Source: Bacteroidales bacterium UBA2287 (lineage in GTDB: Bacteria; Bacteroidota; Bacteroidia; Bacteroidales; Tenuifilaceae). From it: 27,156 nucleotides of DNA. The notes below the pieces were generated by a model. It was not told the origin of the DNA. It saw nothing but the letters and a program-made list of their open reading frames with translations, and made no database searches. A program made the translations under genes and the position numbers. Position 1 is the first letter of the stretch, and the number at the start of each line of letters is the position of its first letter. The stretch is taken from contig DDWL01000041.1 of assembly GCA_002345675.1 (NCBI GenBank), positions 294 to 27,449 on the forward strand. Direction: 5' to 3'. Positions 15,060-22,206 of this stretch are shown piece by piece.

Positions 15060-16844
15060 TTAGTAACGATTTCGTTTTTTGTAATGTGTATGTAGCAACT
15101 CGTGCGATTTATGACCTAGTGGTTTAATTAAGTAACTTTCATAAATCTTCTTAATTTCGGGTACCTCATGCGATTTGCGGATAGGCATACCTTCGTCCTC
15201 GGCATAAATGGCTGCAATACGCTTTTTACGAATCTCGTCGTTGGTAGGAATTGGCTGACCACCACCACCAATACATCCACCTGGGCAAGCCATAATTTCA
15301 ATAAAATGGTAAGGCGATTTTCCATCCTTAATTTGATCCATAATGGTACGAGCATTTTTTAAACCATGGGCAATAGCAACTTTAACCTCAACGCCCTCAA
15401 GGAAGCTGTATGCAGGTAAAACTTTTTCGAGTTTTATGGTTGCCTCTTTAATTCCCTCGAGACCACGAACTGGGGTAATTGCAAGGTTTTTAAATGGCAC
15501 TTCCCTGCCAGTAACTACTTCGTAAACGGTACGAAGTGCCGCTTCCATAACGCCACCGGTAGCTCCAAAAATAACGGCTGCCCCCGACGATTCGCCCATG
15601 TAGCTGTCGAACTTACTATCGGGGAGATTTACGAAATCGAGTCCCGACTGCTTAATCATGTGGCCAATTTCGCGGGTAGTTAAACCAGCATCAACATCTT
15701 GGTATCCACTCGACTTCATTTCGGGCCTATTGGCCTCGAACTTTTTAGCTGCGCAAGGCATAGCGGCTACGCTCACAATTTTCGATGGGTCGATACCCAT
15801 TTTCTCGGCATAGAATGTTTTAGTTAGCGCACCAAACATTTGCTGAGGCGATTTGCAGGTAGAAAGGTGATCGAGATGCTCGGGGTACATGTGCTCAATA
15901 AATTTAACCCAGCCTGGAGAGCACGAGGTAATCATTGGCAAAGCAACTTTTTCGCCATTTTTTAGCGCCCTAGTAACCCTATCGAGGAATTCATGGCCTT
16001 CTTCAATAATGGTAAGGTCGGCGGTAAAGTCGGTATCGAGTACCGAGTTGAATCCTATTTTCTTTAAAGCGGTAACCATTTTGCCAGTTACACGTGTACC
16101 AACAGGGAAACCTAACATTTCGCCAAGGGCAACGCGAACCGAAGGTGCAGTATTTATTACCACATGCTTATCGGGATCGCCAATGGCATCCCAAATTTCG
16201 TGGTAGTAGCGCCTTTCGGTAAGTGCACCTGTTGGACAGTGGGTAACGCACTGGCCACAGTTAACGCAAACTACATCGTTCATTGGGAGATCCATGAAGG
16301 TAGATATTTTCATATCTTTTCCTTTGTGGGCAACGGTTATTGCATTAACATGCTGTAGCTCGGCGCATGTTCTAACGCAACGCTGACAGCGAACGCACTT
16401 GCTATCATCCTTTTCGATAGAGTACGACGATTTGTCGACTTTAATATTGGGTTTAAGAACGCTTAAGTACCTTTCGGAATCGACATTGTACTCCGAAGCT
16501 AAGCTCTGTAATTCGCAGTTGGTACTACGATAGCAAGTTGTACACTGTGTGTTATGTTCCGAAACAAGCAACGATATTATGTCGGTGCGAGCACTACGAA
16601 CTTTGGGGGTTGTTGTTTTAACAACCATTCCATCTTCGGCTGGAGCAGCACAAGATGCTACCAAATTTTTACGACCCTCAACCTCTACCACGCACACACG
16701 ACAATTACCTGCAACACAAAGGTCTTCGTGGTAGCAAAGGGAAGGGATTTTAACGTTAACCGACTTAGCAGCATCGAGAATGGTTGTTCCTTTTTCAATT
16801 TCCAGTGCGATGCCGTCGATATTTATTTTAATTTTTTCTGCCAT
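15060..16844 (-). CDS. hydA: [FeFe] hydrogenase catalytic subunit HydA (NAD-linked, trimeric type)
   Basis: I start at the ATG giving MAEKIKINIDG (594 residues), where the ferredoxin domain begins; an ATG 39 bp upstream would add 13 residues without domain match. In order: [2Fe-2S] domain (Cys37/48/51/65), His-Cys3 [4Fe-4S] site (His97, Cys101/104/110), two [4Fe-4S] clusters (Cys150/153/156/160 and Cys193/196/199/203), then the H-cluster domain. Motif L1 is TSCSPGW (306-312), L2 is MPCAAK (372-377), L3 is EIMACPGGCIGGGGQP (516-531). A small-subunit-like C-terminal segment ends in ELLHTHY. L1 differs from textbook TSCCPxW: Ser309 stands where the second Cys, an H-cluster ligand, is expected. 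The enzyme makes or oxidises H2 in the cytoplasm with HydB and HydC. The maturases HydE, HydF and HydG are not in this window. Confidence 0.93.
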   Translation of the reverse strand: MAEKIKINIDGIALEIEKGTTILDAAKSVNVKIPSLCYHEDLCVAGNCRVCVVEVEGRKNLVASCAAPAEDGMVVKTTTPKVRSARTDIISLLVSEHNTQCTTCYRSTNCELQSLASEYNVDSERYLSVLKPNIKVDKSSYSIEKDDSKCVRCQRCVRTCAELQHVNAITVAHKGKDMKISTFMDLPMNDVVCVNCGQCVTHCPTGALTERRYYHEIWDAIGDPDKHVVINTAPSVRVALGEMLGFPVGTRVTGKMVTALKKIGFNSVLDTDFTADLTIIEEGHEFLDRVTRALKNGEKVALPMITSCSPGWVKFIEHMYPEHLDHLSTCKSPQQMFGALTKTFYAEKMGIDPSKIVSVAAMPCAAKKFEANRPEMKSSGYQDVDAGLTTREIGHMIKQSGLDFVNLPDSKFDSYMGESSGAAVIFGATGGVMEAALRTVYEVVTGREVPFKNLAITPVRGLEGIKEATIKLEKVLPAYSFLEGVEVKVAIAHGLKNARTIMDQIKDGKSPYHFIEIMACPGGCIGGGGQPIPTNDEIRKKRIAAIYAEDEGMPIRKSHEVPEIKKIYESYLIKPLGHKSHELLHTHYKKRNRY

Positions 16845-16888
16845 TTTCTTTAGTCTTAAAGTTAATGAAATGTTCTTCAGCAAGATGA

Positions 16889-18049
16889 TTAGTAAATCAT
16901 CTCTTCTTTAAAGTTATCAACAATCGATGAGAAAGAGTTTGCAACTGACTGTCCCAAACCACATTTAGCTGTTATCTTCATGTTTTCCGACAACTTGAGA
17001 AGTTGATTAAGATAACTCGATGGCTTTTCGCCCTTTTTCACTGCTTGTATTCCTTTAAGAAGCTGCTGGCAGCCAACACGACAAGGAGTACACTGACCAC
17101 ATGATTCCTCTTCGAAAAAATCGAGGTAGTTGTGCAATACGTTATACATTGACCTTGAACTATTGAAAATCATCATTGAACCACCAGTTGGAACACCTTC
17201 GAATCCGATAATGGTATCCTTAAACTTTTTGCGTGGTACGCAAAATCCCGATGCACCTCCAACCTGAACTGCTTTGGTATCGCCATCGCCAAATTCTTCA
17301 ACAAACTGAGCTACGGTCATTCCTAGTTCTAGTTCATAAATACCAGCTTTTGGAGTATCGCCCGAAATACTAAACACTTTAGATCCACGTGAGTCGGTAG
17401 TTCCAATTTTCTTGAACTCCTCGGCACCGTACTTCATAATCATAACAGCGTTAACAAAAGTTTCAACGTTGTTAATTACGGTTGGTTTTCCAAACACACC
17501 AGATACGGTTGGGTATGGGGGTTTATTGCGAGGTTCGCCACGTTTTCCTTCGATTGACTCAAAAAGTGCCGACTCTTCGCCGCAAATGTATGCACCGCTA
17601 CCCATTCGAAGTTCAATGGTAAAATCTAAATTGAAGCGTTTTGCATGCTCGTGGTAAATATCGAGTTCGGCCATTAAATCGGGAACTAGATAGCTATACT
17701 CGCCCCTTAAATACATAAAACCTATTTTAGCACCAATGGCTTTACCGCAAATAGCCATTCCGCTGAAAACTTTGCGAGGAACTTTTGTTAAAATTTCACG
17801 ATCCTTAAAAGTACCAGGCTCGCCTTCGTCGGCGTTGCAAACAACGTATTTAGTGGGTTCCTTTTCTTGAGCAGTAAATTTCCATTTCATACCAGTAAGA
17901 AATCCAGCGCCTCCACGACCTTTAAGTCCAGAGTTAATCATTTCTGTAATGATTTGCTCGTTCGATTTCTTCATGGTTTCTTCGAGAATTTTATACTTTT
18001 CCTGAGTATATTCCCCGAATATTAAGTCAACTCTTTTAACATTTTCCAT
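16889..18049 (-). CDS. hydB: HydB, NuoF-like NAD/FMN subunit of the [FeFe] hydrogenase
   Basis: A 386-residue flavoprotein. GRGGAGF (44-50), VVCNADEGEPGTFKDR and GAYICGEESALFESIEGKRG mark the NAD and FMN sites; Cys317, Cys320, Cys323 and Cys363 (SCGQCTPC and KCGLGQS) bind the N3-type [4Fe-4S] cluster. It is much shorter than HydB of characterised electron-bifurcating enzymes (about 600 residues), lacking their N-terminal [2Fe-2S] thioredoxin-like domain and C-terminal ferredoxin domain. This argues for a plain NAD(H)-linked hydrogenase over a ferredoxin/NADH-bifurcating one, but sequence cannot settle it. It lies 15 bp after hydC and 44 bp before the chosen hydA start, so the three form one operon. 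It is clearly related to the NuoF-like subunit of the formate dehydrogenase encoded about 5 kb away. Confidence 0.92.
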   Translation of the reverse strand: MENVKRVDLIFGEYTQEKYKILEETMKKSNEQIITEMINSGLKGRGGAGFLTGMKWKFTAQEKEPTKYVVCNADEGEPGTFKDREILTKVPRKVFSGMAICGKAIGAKIGFMYLRGEYSYLVPDLMAELDIYHEHAKRFNLDFTIELRMGSGAYICGEESALFESIEGKRGEPRNKPPYPTVSGVFGKPTVINNVETFVNAVMIMKYGAEEFKKIGTTDSRGSKVFSISGDTPKAGIYELELGMTVAQFVEEFGDGDTKAVQVGGASGFCVPRKKFKDTIIGFEGVPTGGSMMIFNSSRSMYNVLHNYLDFFEEESCGQCTPCRVGCQQLLKGIQAVKKGEKPSSYLNQLLKLSENMKITAKCGLGQSVANSFSSIVDNFKEEMIY

Positions 18050-18064
18050 TATTATACCTCCACA

Positions 18065-18529
18065 TTATTTGCTCATGTACTCCATAATAATCTCTGTAAC
18101 TTTGTTCTCGTCCAAACTGGGGTATGGAGTCGAGTTAACCAACATAACTGGGCCCTGGTGACACCATCCCAAACAATTGGTTGTAAGAAGTGTAAACTTC
18201 TTATCTTGAGTTGTTTCACCCATTTTTATTTTGAGCAAATCCTCAATTTTTTCGATAACACGTTTTTTTCCATGCATGTCGCACGTAATGGTTTTGCAAA
18301 CCCTAATTACAAACTTACCCCTAGGCTCGGTGTCTAAAAATGAGTAAAAGGTAGCTGTACCGTAAACTTCAGCTGTTGCAATGTCAAGTTCACGTGCAAT
18401 CTCGGTCATTGCTATATCGGAGACAAAATTATTCTCCAGAACAACCCCCTGCAAGATGGGCATCAGGCTCTCCCTGGCCCTACCGTACTTATCGGCAAGA
18501 CCTTTAACCAACTCTTTAATTTCAGGCAT
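18065..18529 (-). CDS. hydC: HydC, NuoE-like [2Fe-2S] subunit of the [FeFe] hydrogenase
   Basis: A 154-residue NuoE-family protein and first gene of the hydCBA operon. The [2Fe-2S] ligands are Cys78, Cys83, Cys119 and Cys123 (VCKTITC and NCLGWC). The helical N-terminal region (SLMPILQGV, AEVYGTATFYSF) is typical of the family. It would sit beside HydB and relay electrons toward HydA. It is a paralogue of the NuoE-like subunit of the formate dehydrogenase, with nearly equal length and identical ligand spacing. The upstream region has a candidate promoter with a Crp/Fnr-type dyad and Rex-like palindromes, so expression probably responds to anaerobiosis or the NADH/NAD ratio; that is inference. 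Confidence 0.91.
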   Translation of the reverse strand: MPEIKELVKGLADKYGRARESLMPILQGVVLENNFVSDIAMTEIARELDIATAEVYGTATFYSFLDTEPRGKFVIRVCKTITCDMHGKKRVIEKIEDLLKIKMGETTQDKKFTLLTTNCLGWCHQGPVMLVNSTPYPSLDENKVTEIIMEYMSK

Positions 18530-18558
18530 GTTTCACTTTTTTAAGGTTAAAATTATAT

Positions 18559-18598
18559 TTGTTATTAATATAACAGTGTTAGTATTATAACGCTGTTA
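18559..18598 (-). promoter_or_regulatory. Rex-like operator cluster upstream of hydC
   Basis: TTGTTATTAATATAACAG (18559-18576) has the TTGTnA...TnACAA architecture of sites bound by the NADH-sensing repressor Rex. Overlapping it, 18571-18581 and 18588-18598 are inverted repeats of each other (10 of 11 match), and each arm is itself nearly palindromic (TAACA-G-TGTTA). The block lies between the predicted transcription start and the hydC ATG, where a repressor would block transcription. The assignment to Rex is by resemblance only. Confidence 0.4.
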
Positions 18599-18626
18599 AA
18601 ATTTCTAATGTATTGAATGACTGGAC

Positions 18627-18674
18627 TAAAAGTAGTAAAGTGAATATCTCCAAAACATGACATAAATCATGTTT
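18627..18674 (-). promoter_or_regulatory. hydCBA promoter with a 22-bp Crp/Fnr-type dyad
   Basis: AAACATGA (18653-18660) and TCATGTTT (18667-18674) are a perfect 8-bp inverted repeat with a 6-bp spacer, exactly the 8-6-8 geometry of Crp/Fnr-family sites. On the minus strand a -7-like TACTTTTA lies at 18634-18627. With transcription starting near 18623, the dyad centre (18663.5) falls near -40, the classic class II activation position. The untranslated leader would be about 93 nt. Confidence 0.5.
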
Positions 18675-19004
18675 GTGGTATAAAAGCTTGCTTAAACAGG
18701 CAATTTAGAATGGTTCAACAAACCGCATTGAAACTAAATAATAACAATACTTCTATGGTTTGAATAGTGTTAAGTTGAAATATTGGTTTAGTATAAATTA
18801 TATAGATACCACTTAAGATGACTAAGTTATAAATTAACCCAATATTGATTGATGTTTCTAATGTTGAAAAGAATAGTGCACTTCACAATGTTAAATGTCG
18901 GTTATATAATTGTTAGCAATTGCCTTTACTATAAGTAATCTACTAAAAGCGAATGCGACTTAAATACAAAAACTCAAAAACAATAATAATAGAATAGTAC
19001 AATA
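18675..19004. other. Gene-free AT-rich spacer with an inverted repeat
   Basis: This 330-bp stretch separates the hydrogenase promoter from the end of selD. No reading frame longer than a few tens of codons and no RNA gene could be recognised. AATATTGGTTTA (18779-18790) and TAACCCAATATT (18835-18846) are inverted repeats matching at 11 of 12 positions, with a 44-nt loop. No terminator with a T-run was seen next to the selD stop codon. Confidence 0.5.
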
Positions 19005-20042
19005 CTAGGCAATCGACACATAAAGTCCATTATTTTCAATTACCTCACCAATAATTGCTGATTTTACAAAGCCAGCATTTACAAGGTCGCCAAGCATTTG
19101 GTTTGCACTTTCTTTGGGTGAGCAAATTAGTAGTCCCCCAGATGTTTGCGCATCGAGCAGAAGCATTTTATGGTTGTATTCGAGGGTGTTTTCGAACGAG
19201 CAGAACTCTTGTACGTACTCCTGATTGCGAAAGCAAGCGCCAGGAATGCACCCTAACTCAACAAGATTTATAGCACCATCGAAAAATGGAACTAACTCCG
19301 ATTTTAATTTTATGGTTACGTTACTGGCCATAGCCAATTTAAGGGCGTGACCAGCGAGACCGAAACCAGTTATATCGGTTGCGCATTTCACATTGTAACT
19401 CTGCATTATTTTGGCACCCTCCTTATTTAACTGTTTCATGCTTTCTAAAACAGCCGAGTACTGCTCGTCGGTAACTTCCCCAATTCTTTTGCCAGTCATT
19501 ATAATTCCTGCGCCAATTGGTTTAGTAAGAATAAGCACATTGCCAGAATTTGCAGCAGCATTGGTTATTATGCGATTTGGGTGAACAGTGCCCGTAACGG
19601 CCATTCCATACTTGGGAACTTCGTCGACAATGGTGTGACCGCCAACAATAACACCTTCGGCTTCAATTACTTTATCGATTCCTCCACGCAAAATTTCCTT
19701 TAAAATGCTTAAAGGTACATTAGCAGGAAAGGCAACAATATTAAGTGCGGTAAGCACCTCGCCACCCATTGCGTACACGTCGCTTAACGCATTAGCGGCA
19801 GCAATTTGTCCAAACTCGTAGGGATCGGAGCAAACAGGTGGAAAAAAGTCGGTGGTTTGTATAAGTGCAATTTCGTCGGATATACGGTAAACCCCAGCGT
19901 CGTCGTGGGTATCGATATCGACAAGTAAGTTCTGGTTGGTTGTTTTGGGTAAATCGGCAAGCGCTTCGCCAAGTTCCTTAGCGGATAGTTTTGCGGAGCA
20001 ACCGCCATATTCAACTGTGCTTAAGAGATCGAATTTTGTCAT
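19005..20042 (-). CDS. selD: Selenide, water dikinase (selenophosphate synthetase)
   Basis: A 345-residue enzyme that makes selenophosphate from selenide and ATP, the activated selenium donor for all known specific selenium uses. The catalytic pair is Cys15 and Lys18 (GGCSAK), corresponding to Cys17 and Lys20 of the E. coli enzyme, so this is the Cys form without selenocysteine. ATP/Mg-binding features include DDAGVY (47-52) and TTDFFPPVCSDPYEFGQ (63-79), then AAANALSDVYAMGG, all normal for SelD; the length is also normal. It is the last gene of a tight operon: its ATG overlaps the TGA of DUF3343 (ATGA). No selA, selB, selC, selU, yqeB or yqeC homologue lies in the window, so the selenium end product is not visible. 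Confidence 0.95.
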   Translation of the reverse strand: MTKFDLLSTVEYGGCSAKLSAKELGEALADLPKTTNQNLLVDIDTHDDAGVYRISDEIALIQTTDFFPPVCSDPYEFGQIAAANALSDVYAMGGEVLTALNIVAFPANVPLSILKEILRGGIDKVIEAEGVIVGGHTIVDEVPKYGMAVTGTVHPNRIITNAAANSGNVLILTKPIGAGIIMTGKRIGEVTDEQYSAVLESMKQLNKEGAKIMQSYNVKCATDITGFGLAGHALKLAMASNVTIKLKSELVPFFDGAINLVELGCIPGACFRNQEYVQEFCSFENTLEYNHKMLLLDAQTSGGLLICSPKESANQMLGDLVNAGFVKSAIIGEVIENNGLYVSIA

Positions 20043-20269
20043 TGCATTTCCTTTTTGTAAAGCATATAAACTATACCGCTTTCGGTTAGTAATGTTTCAA
20101 TTTCATTCTGGTTGGAAACAAGCGGGTTAATCCGAATGGCCATGCCACAATCGGACGAAATATCCTTTGGAGTTGTAATAATGTCGAACTTTACCTTTTT
20201 ATCCAATAAGATTTTTTCGGCCTTAAGCACCCTGTGAGTCGATTCGAAAACCAGAATTATGTAGTTCAT
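20039..20269 (-). CDS. DUF3343 selenium-associated small protein
   Basis: I start at the ATG giving MNYIILVFEST (76 residues). A longer frame reaches 20329, but its first 20 codons are translated from an intergenic heptad repeat and run back into the end of yedF. The protein has the DUF3343 core: YIILVFESTHRVLKAEKIL at the start and a central ISSDCGMAIR with Cys41, the conserved CG motif. DUF3343 proteins commonly accompany SelD, YedF and the EF2568-type desulfurase, and are thought to take part in selenium delivery, possibly carrying selenium on the Cys; the reaction is not established. The stop codon overlaps the selD ATG by four bases, indicating coupled translation. Confidence 0.88.
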   Translation of the reverse strand: MNYIILVFESTHRVLKAEKILLDKKVKFDIITTPKDISSDCGMAIRINPLVSNQNEIETLLTESGIVYMLYKKEMQ

Positions 20270-20280
20270 GAAAAAATGAA

Positions 20281-20308
20281 GATGTTGGAACTTGGATGTT
20301 GGATGTTG
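20281..20308. repeat. Heptad repeat GATGTTG between yedF and DUF3343
   Basis: GATGTTG occurs at 20281-20287, 20295-20301 and 20302-20308, that is at 14-bp and 7-bp spacing. It fills most of the 43-bp gap inside the selenium operon. Spurious peptides of the FQHPTS type encoded by such repeats are, from memory, common in Bacteroidota annotations, so this is probably a dispersed intergenic repeat. Confidence 0.6.
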
Positions 20309-20312
20309 GAAA

Positions 20313-20921
20313 TTAGGGATAAACAACATTTCCTGAACGGCTTAGACGGTCGAGAATATCGTACATATTTGAAATTTTGCCAACACCTAACTCCGTTTTT
20401 TTCTGGTAATAGTCGAGGCAAGTGCCACAAACAAGAATTTCGACGCCAATTTTTTCCAGTTTCTTTAATGAATCAATTACTGGTGAATCGATTAGCGTTA
20501 GAACAATGCCAGAATTCAAAAAGACAAGAGAAGTTGGCTTAATATCCACTTCGGGCAACGTATTTACAAAAGCCTTAATCAGCAAAATTCCGAGTTCCTT
20601 TACCCCATCGCCAAGCACATCGCGCTGGAAAGCAATCATGTAATTCGACTTTTGCGGCAGTTCAACTTCACAGTACTCTTCAACATTTGTACTTTCGGGT
20701 ATAACCCCCGTTTTGCTTACCAAAAGGTTAAACTCTTTGCCCTTTTGGGTTAACTTAAAAGCCATTTTATGATCTTCGAGAAAACGAGTTACATTTTTTA
20801 CCGAGGTTTCGTTGTCGAGCAGAATTTCGAGGGTTTCGATTTCGGCAATTTCGCCAAGAGCCTTCTTTGTCAATATTAAAGGTAGCGGGCATAATTTGCC
20901 CTTTGCGTCAACTGTTTTCAT
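20313..20921 (-). CDS. yedF: Selenium metabolism protein YedF
   Basis: A 202-residue two-domain protein. Residues 1-75 are a TusA/SirA-like sulfur-carrier domain with the CPxP motif (KLCPLPL, Cys11). Residues about 90-200 are a DsrE-like domain with a second cysteine pair, Cys165 and Cys168 (VCGTCLDYY). This fused form is the selenium-associated YedF, distinct from the short YedF of E. coli. The cysteines suggest persulfide or perselenide relay between the desulfurase-like enzyme and SelD; that is inference from family and context. It lies 19 bp downstream of the desulfurase gene and 43 bp upstream of DUF3343 in one operon. Confidence 0.92.
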   Translation of the reverse strand: MKTVDAKGKLCPLPLILTKKALGEIAEIETLEILLDNETSVKNVTRFLEDHKMAFKLTQKGKEFNLLVSKTGVIPESTNVEEYCEVELPQKSNYMIAFQRDVLGDGVKELGILLIKAFVNTLPEVDIKPTSLVFLNSGIVLTLIDSPVIDSLKKLEKIGVEILVCGTCLDYYQKKTELGVGKISNMYDILDRLSRSGNVVYP

Positions 20922-20940
20922 AACACTTATAGTTGTTATA

Positions 20941-22107
20941 CTAATTTTTATCTCTTAACTTCTCGTTTGCAGCAATTTCCTTTAACGCCGTTATAGCTTG
21001 TTTAACGTGATTGTCGGTGGTAAAACACCCAAAACTAAATCTAACAGTTCCCTGAGGAAATGAGCCAATTGATTTATGGGCCAACGGAGAGCAATGCAAT
21101 CCGGCTCGTACCATAATGCCATAGTTCTTATCGAGCAGAGTGGCTATTTGGCTTGAGGTAATATTTTCGATATTTAACGACACTAACGGCAGTCTTAATT
21201 CGCCCTGCTTGGGGCCATAAATTGTTAAACCTTCTATATTTTTTACACCGTCAATAAACAAATTGGTTAAGCGAGTAAGATCCGTTTGAATGCTTTCGAT
21301 TCCTTTCCCTAAAACATACTGAATGCCAGACTTAAGCCCAACAACACCAACGGTATTAATAGTGCCAGCCTCGAGGCAATCGGGGTAAAACTCGGGGTGG
21401 CTATCTATTTCCGATTTGCTACCAGTGCCGCCATGTATGAGCGTTTCGATTTTTGCTTTAGTATTAATGCATAAACCGCCAATACCAGGAGGCCCGTACA
21501 ACTTTTTATGGCCAGTAAATGCAAGAATGTCGATATTTTGCTGCTGCATGTCGATTGGCACAAAACCAGCGGTTTGGGCTGCATCGACGAGAAAAAGCAC
21601 ACCCTTCGACTTGCAAATTTCGCCAATGGCGCCAATGGGCATAATGGTTCCCGAAGCATTTGAGCCATGAATTGAAATAACCAGCTTGGTGTTTGGCTTA
21701 AAACTCGACTTTAGCTGTTCAATATTTATATTTCCTTGTAAGTCGCAATCGATAATAGAAAGTTCGATGGATTCCGAAGTTTGTAAAAAACTCAAGGGTC
21801 TCCGTACCGAATTATGCTCCATGTGAGTAATTATAACATGGTCGCCCTTTTTTAAAATCCCTTTAATTGCAATGTTTAAAGCATGCGTAGCGTTTGCCGA
21901 AAAAACTACCTGCTCGGAGTTTTGCAGATTAAAAAAATCGGAAATCAGCTCGCGCGTTTCGAAAACTTCGCGGGCAGCTTTTATTGAAAATTCGTGACCC
22001 GAACGGCCAGGGCTTGCCCCGTAGTTGGTAAGATAGTCGCTAATTGCAGCCACAACGGCTGGTGGTTTTGGCCACGAAGTAGCCGAATTGTCTAGATATA
22101 CTTTCAT
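20941..22107 (-). CDS. Cysteine desulfurase-like aminotransferase (EF2568 type)
   Basis: A 388-residue PLP-dependent class V aminotransferase-fold enzyme. Residues 1-30 (YLDNSATSWPKPPAVV) are typical of the EF2568 subgroup, which is linked to SelD. Asp175 and Gln178 (VDAAQ) contact PLP, Lys201 in TGHK forms the Schiff base, and Cys339 (RAGLHCSPLAH) is the expected catalytic cysteine. The probable reaction is release of S or Se from cysteine or selenocysteine onto Cys339, passed on to YedF, DUF3343 or SelD. It is the first gene of the operon; the upstream 99 bp hold the likely promoter, though no clear -7 box was found. Housekeeping SufS or IscS is less likely given the start motif and the neighbours. 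Confidence 0.9.
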   Translation of the reverse strand: MKVYLDNSATSWPKPPAVVAAISDYLTNYGASPGRSGHEFSIKAAREVFETRELISDFFNLQNSEQVVFSANATHALNIAIKGILKKGDHVIITHMEHNSVRRPLSFLQTSESIELSIIDCDLQGNINIEQLKSSFKPNTKLVISIHGSNASGTIMPIGAIGEICKSKGVLFLVDAAQTAGFVPIDMQQQNIDILAFTGHKKLYGPPGIGGLCINTKAKIETLIHGGTGSKSEIDSHPEFYPDCLEAGTINTVGVVGLKSGIQYVLGKGIESIQTDLTRLTNLFIDGVKNIEGLTIYGPKQGELRLPLVSLNIENITSSQIATLLDKNYGIMVRAGLHCSPLAHKSIGSFPQGTVRFSFGCFTTDNHVKQAITALKEIAANEKLRDKN

Positions 22108-22206
22108 TTTTAAGATTAAACGAACAGAAAAAAATTACAGAAAACGATCTGAATTCAATGTTTTATACTTACAAACTCCCTCGAATCTGCATGTAATTAG
22201 TTAAAA

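Noticed and set aside
16845..16883. Upstream ATG for HydA
   Set aside because: The additional 13 residues match no domain; the ferredoxin domain starts directly after the internal MAEK start.
18700..18760. Small peptide gene in the hydrogenase/selD spacer
   Set aside because: The best frame is only about 17 codons, with no start context or similarity to support it.
20270..20329. Extended N-terminus of the DUF3343 protein
   Set aside because: The extra 20 residues are encoded by the GATGTTG repeat and overlap the end of yedF; the family begins at the internal Met.
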